Assembly: GCA_033439265.1 (NCBI GenBank)
Contig: JAVTVX010000034.1
Location: 11,935,001-11,999,000 of the forward strand
Direction: 5' to 3'
DNA: 64,000 nt
Source: Dillenia suffruticosa
Taxonomy: Eukaryota > Streptophyta > Magnoliopsida > Dilleniales > Dilleniaceae
Both the position numbers and the translations under genes were made by a program. Below, one piece after another: positions 1 to 10,745 of this stretch. Position 1 is the first letter of the stretch; the number at the start of each line of letters is the position of its first letter. Below the pieces are notes generated by a model, which saw only the letters and a list, made by a program, of their open reading frames with translations, did not search any database and had not been told where the DNA came from.

Positions 1-230
1 GAGCGGGCATGCCTGAAGGTGTGTGCATGCGTGACGGTGCGGGTGGGCACGTGTGCGGATGAATGCACTTTCATGAAGGCTTCGAGAATCTGCAACAAAA
101 TTTTATTGACTATCATCAGCGACGGATTTAGTTACAAAAATTTTCCGTCACTGATATTTTTTAGGGATGGAATCTTTTCGTTTAACAATGGATATTTCCG
201 TCATCGCAGAAAGAAAATTTTTTAATAGTG
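1..230. mobile_element. CACTA-family element copy 1 (right part only)
   Basis: The window opens inside a non-autonomous CACTA element. The sequence matches the right parts of the copies ending at 8641, 14583 and 18291, including a GC-rich stretch and subterminal GACGGATTTAGTTACAAAAA. It ends in a TAATAGTG terminus followed by TCA (231-233), the same 3-bp target duplication seen at the complete copies. No coding capacity is visible. Confidence 0.75.
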
Positions 231-474
231 TCAGTTTTGGGTTTCTATAGCTTTTCCATAACTAAGCTTTCAATTCATTCCATATATCATTGTGTGAGAT
301 AAAGGTGTGGATTATTGGTGATTGAATAATATTTCTAGTGTAAGTAAACACATTATAAATTTTTCTACAAAACTATAAAAGTGGGCTTCGCTTTCTTTTT
401 GTTTGATAAGTCTTGATCATGTAAGGAAAAAAATTTTCAACATTCAAAAAGCCGAGATTTTTATTTATTTATTT

Positions 475-711
475 ATGAGAGTTTTTACCATGATGGATGC
501 TATCAGGAGAGAGAGATTTTTCTTTTCTCTTACCGCAACTACTTCCAACCCTGGGAGAAGTAAAAAACTATTGATTTCCATTTACAATCAATTTAGTAAG
601 AGAGATGACAATTTGTCGTCATTGAGAGCAATTTATTCATATATTTTTCAATCTATGTCCAATCCTAACTATTTTGATTTGGTAAGAATTTTACTATCAG
701 TCTCTCTTTAG
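475..711 (+). CDS. Conserved 78-residue ORF, unit A copy (unknown function)
   Basis: I do not recognise this product. The ORF begins MRVFTMMDAIRRERFF and holds the segment NPGRSKKLLISIYNQ followed by a polar stretch. No signal peptide, membrane span or catalytic motif is visible. The same ORF, with identical length and no stop or frameshift, occurs at 8887-9123, 14829-15065 and 18485-18721. The segment TTGGTAAGAATTTT near the end looks like a splice donor, so this may be one exon of a longer or captured gene, with the last residues being intron. It lies about 250 bp from the CACTA right end and converges on the minus-strand CRP-1. Conservation in four copies argues for function or recent duplication; I cannot separate the two. 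Confidence 0.4.
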   Translation: MRVFTMMDAIRRERFFFSLTATTSNPGRSKKLLISIYNQFSKRDDNLSSLRAIYSYIFQSMSNPNYFDLVRILLSVSL

Positions 712-1068
712 TAAAACAGGGTAAAAATTAAATTTTGAATATCTAATGTTGTATTTTTTAAATTTGAGTTTCAAATATTGCTTGAGGGATGATATTGTAT
801 CATCATAATTTATAGTAAATGATTTTACTGAATTAAGTTTGGTTATTTTCACCCTCCCTTTTAAGCAAGGGACTTTTTAGATAAAATTTCAAATCTTAAT
901 TTTTTTATTTTCATTTACTCGTTGAAAAACTATTAACTATGACATTGAGTCACAGAAACTGATTAAATGAAAAGAATAAAGAAAAAAAAACCATATCGCT
1001 TTTATTAATTTATCAGAAAGGCATGGTTGGAAGTCAGGTATTGTGGTCACCAAAAATCGACAAGCTCC

Positions 1069-1487
1069 TTAATTTTTGGTGCAGTTGGCGTAGCCACAAG
1101 TCCCATCAACACAAATTGCACCAAGACAGAAAGAAGGATGATATTTGCAATCAGCATTAGTTTGACAAAAAGAACTCGCGCTTGGAGACTTTGCTTTGGA
1201 ACCTAGGCAAATGCATTTTCCAAACATACAGACTCCAGAAAGTGGCGGTCTGCACGTGTGCTCGCAGGTACCTTTATCGCACTTTGCATCACTTGGCCCT
1301 GTCAAATATTCATCCAAAGTAATCACAACATTAGTTAACTCCAATTCCCACATCAAAGATATATCCTTTATCAACAAATGAAAACAGAGATAAAGAAGAG
1401 AAACAATATGAGAGAGAGAGACTAACAAGCTGCTCCAAGGAGGACTAGAGCAATAACAAAGGCCAACTTGAATGAAATCATTGTCAT
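1069..1487 (-). CDS. CRP-1A: secreted 12-cysteine peptide (defensin-like class)
   Basis: This two-exon gene encodes about 96 residues. Exon 1 (1427-1487) gives a hydrophobic signal peptide beginning MTMISFKLAFVIALVLLG. A 128-bp intron (donor GTTAGT, acceptor GACAG) follows. Exon 2 (1069-1298) encodes the cysteine domain with spacing C-x4-C-x3-C-x7-C-x4-C-x-C-x13-C-x5-C-x6-C-x4-C-x4-C-x4-C, including ADCKYHPSFC and ending CTKN. Without splicing, the signal-peptide frame stops at once; splicing joins the frames with no gap. A TATAAATAA box lies about 85 bp upstream of the ATG. The architecture fits apoplastic cysteine-rich peptides such as antimicrobial or signalling defensin-like proteins, but I cannot place it in a named subfamily. 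Twelve cysteines suggest six disulfides. Confidence 0.8.
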
Positions 1488-1571
1488 TATTGGAGTGAGA
1501 TAATGTGATTTGTATTGATTCGCCAATATGTTAAATGCTTTTAACTGAATAATATCTAAGAGCTCTGGCTG

Positions 1572-1580
1572 TTATTTATA
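1572..1580 (-). promoter_or_regulatory. TATA box of CRP-1A
   Basis: TATAAATAA on the minus strand lies 85-93 bp upstream of the CRP-1A start codon. It is conserved at the same distance in the B (9986-9994), C (15926-15934) and D (19583-19591) copies. Confidence 0.65.
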
Positions 1581-2017
1581 CGATTGAGGATTTCTGTCAA
1601 GAACAAACAAATTTTTCTAATAAATAAAAAATAATTAGGTATTTTCAAAGAAAACTATATCTAATTAAATTTCTTATTGAATACATGGAAAAAAGTAAAC
1701 ATTTCTATAGGATTAAAAGAAAATGAGGTTTTCTCTTCCTTTTTTTTGGTTCTTCCCTTTTAGGGCGCTTAGGATATAAGTTTTCGTTTTTGGTACAATG
1801 CTTCGACTTAGGAGGGGAAAAAATATATATATATAGGCTCTGGCATCTGGTCTACTTTAATTTGATGGTCTAGTCTAGGTGCTTAATCTCCCTTTCCTCT
1901 TCTTCTCGACAAGATAGTGTCGTTCTACATTCAACCTTCCTTTCTCTATGCATTCCCTTCCCAAGCTCCAAAATCAACAACATAACTTAGCCCTTTTATT
2001 GTTAATTTTAAACAGTA

Positions 2018-2330
2018 ATGAAACTATTTCCTTAAGAGGAGCAATTCCTGCTCAGACTTTCTTCCCGAAACTTGATCTTCTTACCTTTACCAACTACCCA
2101 TGGGAATTCCTTTTTAAATTTTTTTTTTCATTATTGTCACTTGCTTCCCCGTTCTTCATAATATCCCCCCAAACACTTGGAAAATTCCCTTCTCTTAACA
2201 AGTCATGCAGGTTTTCACATTTACCAGTTCTGCCATATTTTTCTCGAATTAAATCAGAACCTTCCTCTATTACCTTAACCTACCATTGCAAATGTGATAT
2301 CATGATGGTGTTCTTCCCTATTCTGGGTTT
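2018..2330 (-). pseudogene. LINE-like reverse-transcriptase C-terminal remnant, unit A
   Basis: Read on the minus strand, the segment shows VIEEGSDLIREKYGR, then LLREGNFPSVWGDIMKNGE and, after a frame change, a stretch that in unit C reads FPWVVGNGKKIKFWEESL. The GxGKKIKFWE block and the preceding W-G-D-I resemble the region between reverse transcriptase and the zinc-binding domain of plant L1-type LINEs. The reading frame is broken by poly-A length changes and stops. Plus-strand ORFs over it are antisense shadows. The assignment rests on motif resemblance by eye. Confidence 0.45.
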
Positions 2331-4148
2331 CCTCTCCTTTTTCTTCTTCTTGAATTGGATTTCTTGTTCGTGGGACATGTGTCTATTCACATTGAACCAC
2401 AATTTGAGGAGTCTGTAATTATATGCAACTTTCAAGCATATATTGTGCAACAGTGGAAAGTCGTAATCCATCAAGCAAGATACTTTGGTGGGCCCTAATT
2501 GAACTTGGTGGGTCGAAAACCCTAATTTAGCTTGGTTGCTCTTCATGGGCATATCAGATGTGATGTAACCTTAGAACATGTTCGATTACTTTGGATTCTA
2601 AATTGTGCATTCCTTCTCCTCACATCGAATATGATTATTGAATATCAATAATTTATAACCAAAAAAATAAAGTGTATAACGGACTTCGACAATTGTGTGA
2701 TTGATTTTTTTGCCCTCACACTTGTTGTGTTATTTGATACGGTATCTATGTTAGAGATTATGGGTGGAACATCACTGTGTGATGCGGTGCGTAACTACTG
2801 TATCGTGTTTTAGTCAACTTGTTCTATTTCTGTAAAAAAAAAAAAAAAAAACTCTCTTACTAAATTCAATATGAATTCCAACAACTACCAATATAATATT
2901 ATTTGTCTCTATTTTGTGTCCTAAATTTAGGAGACTCATATTATGGTGCCATGACAATGTTTTTGAACATTTAATGTTGGTTAATGAAGTTTTGCATTGA
3001 AAGATGATTTCATGGAAGGAGATAGGCAAATCTGGTCGGCTGGTTGAGTAATCTTATTTTTGTAGTAAAAGTAAAACAAGAATTGTTTCAGTCATCGAGG
3101 TGTACCAATTACTCTTCTACTCTGAAATCTAAACTCCTTGCACACTATTTCTTAATGGAAATTTAGCTATAACTAAAACCATTCTAGTTAATAATTCAAA
3201 ATTTTAATATTTGAAACAATTCTTTATATGCCAACATGGCAATATCCTTATGGAGCTTATTACCCTCTAATATTTCACAGAATAGTTTCTCTATTGAGGG
3301 AAATAAAAAAGTTTTTTTTTTTTTGGGTTTGCCTGGCAAGTGAGAAATGATTACATGTTCTCTTATCATTAGTATTTTGAATCATTTCGCACTAGAATTG
3401 AATGGAAAGTACTATTCATAAAGAAACCTCCCGAATTATTCACACTTATCCTCTGGAGGCCTTTTGCCCTTGATGACTTTGGTCACACTATAAGAAAACT
3501 GAGTTTCAACAACGAAAAATTATCGATGAAACAAATTCTGTTGTAAATAGCGACAGAATTGCGATTGATTAACGTAGACATGGAACCGGGCCGGGCCGGG
3601 CCGGTTCCGGTCCGGTTCAAGGCCGGTTCCCGGAACCGCAGGCCGGGCTGGCTGCGGTTCCAAGGCCGGTTCGGGCCGGGCCGGTTCCAAATTTTATGTA
3701 AATTTGAACCGGCCCGGCCAGCTGAACTGGAACCGCCAGGCCGATTCACACCGGGCTGGGCCCGGTTCGACCCGGTTTTTTTTTAAACTTTTTTTTAACT
3801 CTATTTTTTAATTTTATTTTATTTTTGTAACTCCATTTTTTTTAATTTAGTTGTTGTTTTGTTTTTTATTTTCTTGTAATGATTTATTTATTAATTTAGT
3901 CTTTTTAATTCATATTTTATAAAAAAATAAATTAAAAATTAGAGACACAAAATTTTTAGAGTGGTTCCACCGAATTCAGTGTACGTCCACTACCAAACTC
4001 ATCGCTTGGATTTTAGAATCCACTAATATTTTTTTTACATTATTTTGATTTTTACATCATTTTGATTTTTTTTGTTACATTAATATTAATTTTTTTCTTC
4101 TTCTTCTTCTACTTCTTGTTCATCATCTTCCGAGACCTTCATGATTCA

Positions 4149-6116
4149 TTATATTCTTTTTTCTATATCCTTCCAATCTTTAATGTAAATTAAGGCTTCC
4201 AAAGTATCGTCCGCTGAATTTATACGTTTCTCAGTTAGCACTCGACCATCTGGACTAAAAACACTTTCCGATGGCACTGTGGATACCGGATGGGTTAGTA
4301 CATCTTTAACCACTTTGGCCAAAATTGGATAATACGATATATTATTTTTCCACCAACCTAATATATCATATAAATCAGTATCATCAAAATCTTCTAATCT
4401 AAGTGTTTGTTTATATAAAAGTAATTCATTAAATGATGACGAAGATTTTTGTTTTTTTCCTAACATGTGTAAGGGATTAAATGAAAATGAAGATGATTGA
4501 GTGGTATTACTACTACTACTACCTATATTATTAGTATTTAAATTATTTTTTTCCTTTTCATATAGTTCAAATATTGCTTGTAAAGTAAAAGATGTTTGTT
4601 ATTTTAAAAAATGTGGGTTAATAGATACTTCTGATGGAAAAGTTTGTGCAAAACAATCAATTAACATTTCAGCACCTTCAACTTTAACACGTGGATCTAA
4701 TGCACTTGCAACTGAATATAAAATTAGAATTTTTTCATAATATTTTAAAAATTTTGTTTTCATAGAAAGAACAATTTTATCAAATCTTTCTTCATTTTCA
4801 AATTCATTAAATACATAAATATTTTTACAAAGATTTGGTAACATTAAATGAGTAGCTGGATAATAATATCCGGATAATAAATTTGTACATAAATAAAATA
4901 TTTTTAATAATTTAGTAAGTGTAGATGCAAAATCGAAAGTGTTATTATCGATAAAATCATATTCGTAATTTGAATTTGTAAATTTAATTAAAATATTTTG
5001 AAAAGAAAGTACATCTTGTAACATGTCATATGTTGAATTTCACCAAGTGTCACATTCCATTTTAAATTTTTTATATTTTTTATTATGTAACAAACATAAT
5101 TGTTTAATTTTTTAGGTTTTTGCAGAGGAATTTCTTATTTGATGAATCAAATCCCGAATAGGTTTTAAAAATAATTCTCCCATTGCTAAACCATCCTTAA
5201 CACATAAATTAATTATATGGCATGCACATCTAACATGAAAAAAAGTTCCATTTAAAATTGTATTTAAAGAATTTTTTAAACTATTAACTGCAGTTGTATT
5301 AACCGAAGTATTATCAAATGAAATAGAAAAAATTCTATCATTTATTCGATAGTCATAAACAACATTTGAAATTATTCTAGCTATATGTGCACCGGAATAT
5401 GAAAATTCCCAACGTTGAAAAGCTAAAATTCTTTTTTCTAAAGACCATAAATTATTTATCCAATGACATGTTACTACAATAAAATATTCTTTTTTATGTT
5501 CATTTTTCCAACTATCCGAAGTTAATGAAAATTTACAATCACTAGTCATAAATTGTGTAATTATATTATTTTTTAATTCTTGATATCTATCTAATGATCT
5601 CCTTCTACCGGATCTTCTATTACTTTTTTTATAACCGGGTTATAAATATTTTTGTACATATTCTTCAAATATAGGACATGCAACTATGCTAAGTGGTAAT
5701 TCTTTTCTTGCTAGCCATTCTATTTGTCCAATTTTTTCTTTATCCGAATTATATTTAAATGTATCGGTTATATTACCTTCCCCTGTACCAATTTGTGTTT
5801 GTCTTGTTTGTGATAATTTATCTGGATGATTATTAACTGAGTGTCTTCTAAGTGTGCCTACCCCCCAACCCTTCAAAAATTTATATTTTTGATGACAAAT
5901 TTTACAAATTGTTTTTTGTTCTTCATATTTTTTCTCAAAAAATGTCCATATATTAATATTATCTTTTTTAGTCCGTGTTGTATTAGATTCTGTATTACTA
6001 GATTCAGTTTTTTCGAAAAGAGTTTCAATATCTATATTATCGGGAATTTCATTTTGAAAAAAAAATGGAGGCATAGGAGATTGTTGAGAAGATTGTGAAG
6101 AGTGTGTTCCGGCCAT
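4149..6116 (-). pseudogene. hAT transposase (BED finger, hATC domain), decayed
   Basis: A single reading frame of 656 codons runs from the ATG at 6116 to the stop at 4149. It is interrupted by at least four in-frame stops (5640-5642, 5112-5114, 5040-5042, 4599-4601) but no frameshift. Domains in order are an N-terminal BED zinc finger (CKICHQKYKF and TLRRHSVNNHP, residues about 60-100), the catalytic hAT core with LTSDSWKN, ISFDNTSVN and HVRCACHIINL, then WNSTYDML, and a C-terminal hAT dimerisation domain with WWKNN, YPILAK, PVSTVPSESVFS and GRVLTEKR. This is a typical plant hAT transposase, which would bind the element ends in the nucleus and cut and rejoin DNA. The stops leave it inactive unless a relative supplies transposase. 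Confidence 0.9.
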
Positions 6117-6572
6117 TTTATTAAAAATTTAAGAATAAATTTTTAAAATTAATTATACGATTAAATTTTTAAAATGAAATTTCAGATTAAATTTTAAAAT
6201 AAACTTTTAAAATTTAATTTTTAAAAAAAATAATAATGCAAATGCAAGAAAATAAATATGCGAAAAAATTAAATGTACCGACTTGACAGATATCGTAGTT
6301 GTTTTTTACAAAATCTTGAATTTGAGCTCTCAACCTTGAAATCTTGCCAAATCTTGATTAATGTTGAAGGTCGTGGAAAATTTATAATCCTTCATTCTCC
6401 ACCCAGACCGTTCTGTAGTAAGAGCACTAGGAAAGTTCCCAGGTAAGAGGTGGAGCTTGTCTGTCCTCGCTTAAGCACCTCTTTCCTTCGACAATTAATT
6501 GGCCCCAAACAGAACTTTTCTAGACATGCTATGCCGTTGCATACTGAGTCAATGGGTTTCACAAAAATTTAG

Positions 6573-7140
6573 AATACAAAAATGGTGAAAAGGATAATAG
6601 AAATGATAATGGTGGAAATGATAATGGAAATTGTGTAGAAATTGATAGAAATGATACAGAAAATGGTATGGAGAATTTAAACAATGGTGAAAAGGAAATG
6701 ATAATGTGTTTAATAAAAATAATGGTAGAAATAATAATAGAAATGGTATAGAAATTGATAGAAATGGTATAGAAATTGATGGAAATGGTATAAAAAATAG
6801 TATAGAAAATGGTATAGAGAATTTAAACAATGGTGAAAAGGAAATGATAATGTGTTTAATAAAAATAATGGTAGAAATAATAATAGAAATGGTATAGAAA
6901 TTGATAGAAATGGTATAGAAATTGATGGAAATGGTATAAAAAATAGTATAGAAAATGGTATAGAGAATTTAAACAATGGTGAAAAGGAAATGATAATGTG
7001 TTTAATAAAAATAATGGTAGAAATAATAATAGAAATGGTATAGAAATTGATAGAAATGGTATAGAAATTGATGGAAATGGTATAAAAACTAGTATAGAAA
7101 ATGGTATAGAGAATTTAAAAAATGGTAAAAGGAAATGATA
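6573..7140. repeat. 146-bp minisatellite inside the hAT element
   Basis: Three full units start at 6669, 6815 and 6961, exactly 146 bp apart, with partial copies on both sides (from about 6573 and from 7107). Units are nearly identical and built from shorter blocks of the type AATGGTATAGAAATTGATAG. The array lies between the transposase ATG and the element end, in the promoter or leader. The short ORFs in it are products of the repeat and not genes. Confidence 0.9.
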
Positions 7141-7739
7141 AAGGAAATAGTAATGAAAATTGGGAGAATATAGTAATATTGAGAGAATGTAGATGTGAGA
7201 GAGAGAGAGATATTTTGTTGTGAAGTTTTTGGAAATGGGGTGTAAGGAATTTATAGGAAACTTTTTTCACCTTATAGACCAAAATAGCCTCAAACTAGCC
7301 GTTTTATAGCTATTGGGATCGGTAAAATTGAAAAAAATTCAAACAAAAAAAACATGGGGTATAGCCGTTGGAACCGCCGGGTCGGGCCGGTTCACGGTTC
7401 CAAAAAGCCCTGAACCGGCCCGGCCTGCTATAGTAACCGGTTTGGGTTACTGTAGCATCGGGCCGGTTCATGGGCCGGGCTTTTTTTTGGGGGCAGCTGG
7501 GTCGGTTTTCAAGCCCAAACCGGCCCGGGCTCATGCTAGATTAACATTAGATGGAATACTGAGAGATTAGAGATGAATTAAAAATCGAAATTAGCGACGA
7601 AAATAATTTCATTATTAATCCGTCGCTGTAGTGGTTTAGAGTAAAAAATAATAATTGTAAAACTATCAACGACAGAATAGCGATGGAATTTTTAGCGATG
7701 AAAAATATCCGTCGCTAATCCGTTAATGTAGTGGTGAAA

Positions 7740-7773
<34 letters not shown>

Positions 7774-8182
7774 ATATGTATAGCTATCAGTATCTTTTAG
7801 TGACGGATTACCGATAGATTTTTCTTAATTTTTAAGTTTTTTAATTTTTTTAATTTTTTAATTTGTTTAATTTTTCTTCCCTTTATTATTTAATAATTCC
7901 CTTTCTTTTTTCTTTTATTTATTTTATTTTTTCATTGATTTTATTATTTTATTATTCAATTTAATGGGTAAATTAAAAAAATAATTTGCTATTCTATCTT
8001 AATGGAAAAAAAATTATCCCAAGGTAAAGGAAAAAAAGAAGAGATGAGAGTGAGATAAAAAAAAAATTGTGAAATTAAGATAAAAGTTTTGAAAAAACTT
8101 TTGAGAGAGATTAATATTTAAAAAAAAAATGAGAGTTAAATAACAAATAATAATAAAAAAAAGTATATCATAAAACAGAATT

Positions 8183-8234
8183 TGGCATAGTGGTTGGACA
8201 ACTCATCTTTCATCTTGTAGACGCGAATTCGATT
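8183..8234 (+). repeat. tRNA-like SINE head inside CACTA copy 2
   Basis: TGGCATAGTGG (8183-8193) resembles a pol III A box and GAATTCGATT (8225-8234) a B box, 42 bp apart as in tRNA-derived SINEs. The same pair occurs in CACTA copy 3 (14124 and 14166) and copy 4 (17832 and about 17873). No clean tRNA cloverleaf forms, so this is not a tRNA gene. The call is an inference from box spacing. Confidence 0.4.
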
Positions 8235-8886
8235 ATGGGAGGAGACATTTTTCACCAAAAAAATGCAGGGCGCAAGGGCAAGTGAGAGCACCCGCGCGGG
8301 CGGGCGGACGACTTCCCTAGAGTAGGTGGGTCTACGTGCGGGTGGGTTTCACATGATCGAGCATGCATGAAGGTGTGTGTACGCGTGACGGTGCGGGTGG
8401 GCACGTGTGCGGACGTATGCACTCTCATGAAGGCTTCCAGAATCAGCAACAGAATTTTATTTTCTTTTATCAGCAACGGATTCCATCGCTGATAGTTAGC
8501 AACCCGTCAATAAAAATTAGCGGGGTGTTTTCAGCGACGGATTTAGTTACAAAAATTTTCCGTCACTGATATTTTTTAACGATGGAATCTTTTCTTTTAA
8601 CGATGGTATTTCTGTCGCTCAAAGAAAATTTTCTAACAGTGTCACTTTTGGGTTTCTATAACCTTTTCCTAAATAAGCTTTCAATTCATTCCATATATCA
8701 TAGTGTGAGATAAAGGTGTGGATTATTGGTGACTGAATAAAATTTCTGGTGTAAGTAAACACATTATAAATTTTTCTACAAAACTATGAAAGTGGGTTTT
8801 GCTTTCTTTTTGTTTGCTGTGTCTTGTTCATGTAAGGAAAAAAATTTTCAACATTCACAAAGCCGAGATATTTTATTTATTTATTT

Positions 8887-9123
8887 ATGAGAGTTTTTAC
8901 TATGATGGATGCTATCAGGAGAAAGAGATTTTTCTTTTCTCTTACCACAACTATTTCCAACCCTGGGAGAAGTAAAAAACTATTGATTTCCATTTACAAT
9001 CAGTTGAGCAAGAGAGATGACAATTTGCCGTCATTGAGAGCAATTTATTCATATATTTTTCAATCTATGTCCAATCCTAACTATTTTAATTTGGTAAGAA
9101 TTTTACTATCAGTCTCTCTTTAG
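8887..9123 (+). CDS. Conserved 78-residue ORF, unit B copy (unknown function)
   Basis: This is the same length and frame as the unit A copy, with a few substitutions (RRKRFF, TTTIS, YNQLSKRDD, NYFNL). It is open throughout and has the same donor-like GGTAAGAA near the end. The function is unrecognised. It lies about 245 bp from the right end of CACTA copy 2. Confidence 0.4.
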   Translation: MRVFTMMDAIRRKRFFFSLTTTISNPGRSKKLLISIYNQLSKRDDNLPSLRAIYSYIFQSMSNPNYFNLVRILLSVSL

Positions 9124-9482
9124 TAAAACAGGGTAAAAATTAAAATTTGAATATCTAATGTTGTATTTTTTAAATTTGAGTTTCAAATATTGCTTGAGGG
9201 ATGATATTGTATCATCATAATTTATAGTAAAAGATTTTACTGAATTAAGTTTGGTTATTTTCACCCTCCCTTTTAAGCAAGGGACTTTTTAGATAAAATT
9301 TCAAATCTTAATTTTTTTTATTTTGATTTACTCGTCAAAAAACTATTAACTATGACATTGAGTCACAGAAACTGATTAAATGAAAAGAATAAAGAAGAAA
9401 AAAACCATATGGCTTTTATTAATTCATCAGAAAGGCATGATTGGAAGTCATGTATTGTGGTCACCAAAAATCGACAGACTCC

Positions 9483-9901
9483 TTAATTTTTGGTGCAATT
9501 GGCGTAGCCACAAGTCCCATCAACACAAATTGCACCAAGACAGAAAGAAGGATGATATTTGCAATCGGCATTAGTTTGACAAAAAGAACTAGCGCTTGGA
9601 GACTTTAATTTGGAACCTAGGCAAACGCATTTTCCAAACATACAGACTCCGGAAAGTGGCGGTCTGCACGTGTGCTCGCAGGTACCTTTATCGCACTTTG
9701 CATCACTTGGCCCTGTCAAATATTCATCCATAGTAATCACAAATTTACTTAACTCCAATTCCCACATCAAAGTTATATCCTTTGTCAACAAATGAAAACA
9801 GAGATAAAGAAGAGATACAATATGAGAGAGAGAGACAAACAAGCTGTTCCAAGGAGGACTAGAGCAATAACAAAGGCCAACTTGAATGAAATCATTGTCA
9901 T
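9483..9901 (-). CDS. CRP-1B: secreted 12-cysteine peptide
   Basis: Exons are 9841-9901 (signal peptide, 61 nt) and 9483-9712 (cysteine domain, 230 nt), together about 96 residues. All twelve cysteines and the ADCKYHPSFC motif are kept. Differences from copy A include LLGTA for LLGAA at the signal peptide end, CVCLG for CICLG and SKLKS for SKAKS. The donor is GTTTGT instead of GTTAGT, a weaker match that could lower splicing. The acceptor and TATA box (9986-9994) are unchanged. It is probably functional. Confidence 0.78.
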
Positions 9902-10394
9902 TATTGGAGTGAGATAATGTGATTTGTATTAATTCGCCAGTATGTTAAATGCTTTTAACTGAATAATATCTAAGAGCTTTGGTTGTTATTTATACAATTA
10001 AGGATTTCTATCAAGAACAAACAAATTTTTCTAATAAATAAAAAATAATTACGTATTTTCTAAGAAAACTATATCTAATTAAATTTCTTATTGAATACAT
10101 GGAAAAAAGTAAACATTTCTACAAGCTTAAAAGAAAATTAGGTTTTCTCTTCCTTTTTTATGGTTCTTCCCTTTTAGGGTGCTTAGGATATATGTTTTCG
10201 TTTATGGTACAATGCTTCGACTTAGGAGGGTGAAAAAAATATATATATAGGCTCTGGCATCTAGTCTACTTTAATTTTATGGTCTAGTCTAGGTGCTTAA
10301 TCTCCCCTTCCCCTTCTTCTCGACAAGATAGTGTCGTTCTACATTCAACCTTCCTTTCTCTATGCATTCCCTTCCCAAGCTCCAAAATCAACAA

Positions 10395-10745
10395 CATAAC
10401 TTAGCCTTTTTATTGTTAATTTTAAACAGCAATGGAAACTATTTCCTTAAGAGGAGCAATTCCTGCTCAGATTTTCTTCCCAAAACTTGATCTTCTTACC
10501 ATTACCAACTACCCATGGGAATTCCTTTTTAATTTTTTTTTCTCATTATTGTCACTTGCTAACCCGTTCTTCATAATATCCCCCCAAACACTTGGAAAAT
10601 TCCCTTCTCTTAACAAGTCATTCATGTTTTCAGATTTACCAGTTCTGCCATATTTTTCTTGAATTAAATCAAAACCTTCCTCTATTACCTTAACGTACCA
10701 TTATAAACGTGAAATCATGATGGTGTTCTTCCCAATTAAAGGTTT
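10395..10745 (-). pseudogene. LINE-like remnant, unit B
   Basis: This is homologous to the unit A remnant, with the same minus-strand LLREGNFPSVWGDI and GKGKK-type blocks. It is broken by frame changes at the A-rich tract and by stops. Plus-strand ORFs over it are antisense shadows. Confidence 0.4.

Larger units (their letters stand above)
234..3482. repeat. Tandem cassette unit A
   Basis: This is the first of four homologous units lying between CACTA copies. It holds a conserved 78-codon ORF, CRP-1 (minus strand) and a LINE-like remnant. Compared with unit B it lacks 1304 bp (B positions 11457-12760). The junction at 2938-2943 shares the triplet ATT with both deletion ends. The missing part is the CRP-2 gene and its promoter. 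Stretches 712-1068 and 2553-3482 carry no gene that I recognise. Confidence 0.85.
3575..7538 (-). mobile_element. hAT element inserted in CACTA copy 2
   Basis: The left end TAGACATGGAACCGGGCC and right end CCCGGGCTCATGCTA are inverted relatives. The element is flanked by an 8-bp target duplication, GATTAACG (3567-3574) and GATTAACA (7539-7546). Uninterrupted CACTA copies carry the empty site GATTAACGTTAGAC (13382 on). Subterminal zones (about 3583-3780 and 7370-7536) are packed with GGCCGG/CCGGCC motifs and are strikingly GC-rich in AT-rich surroundings. It carries a decayed transposase on the minus strand and a 146-bp minisatellite upstream of that gene. Confidence 0.9.
3486..8641. mobile_element. 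CACTA-family element copy 2, split by a hAT insertion
   Basis: The left end CACTATAAGAAAACTGAG and right end TTTTCTAACAGTG are flanked by TCA on both sides (3483-3485 and 8642-8644), the 3-bp duplication typical of CACTA elements. Without the hAT insertion (3575-7538) the element is about 1.2 kb, like copies 3 and 4, and has no transposase. It contains several CGTCGC/GCGACGG-type subterminal motifs, a long A tract near 7743, a tRNA-like head near 8183 and a GC-rich patch at about 8270-8420. Confidence 0.85.

Noticed and set aside
1948-2418. Plus-strand 156-codon ORF and its copies at 10432, 16427 and 20091
   Set aside because: It is antisense to the LINE-like remnant, rich in F and L from A/T tracts, and not open in all copies.
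3559-3786. ORFs on both strands rich in G, R and P, also at 7310-7570
   Set aside because: They lie on the GGCCGG subterminal repeats of the hAT element.
6549-7043. Several 63-93 codon ORFs on both strands
   Set aside because: They are the translated 146-bp minisatellite; identical ORFs recur at exact repeat spacing.
8183-8234. Possible tRNA gene
   Set aside because: A- and B-box-like words are present but no cloverleaf or anticodon stem forms; recorded as a SINE-like head.
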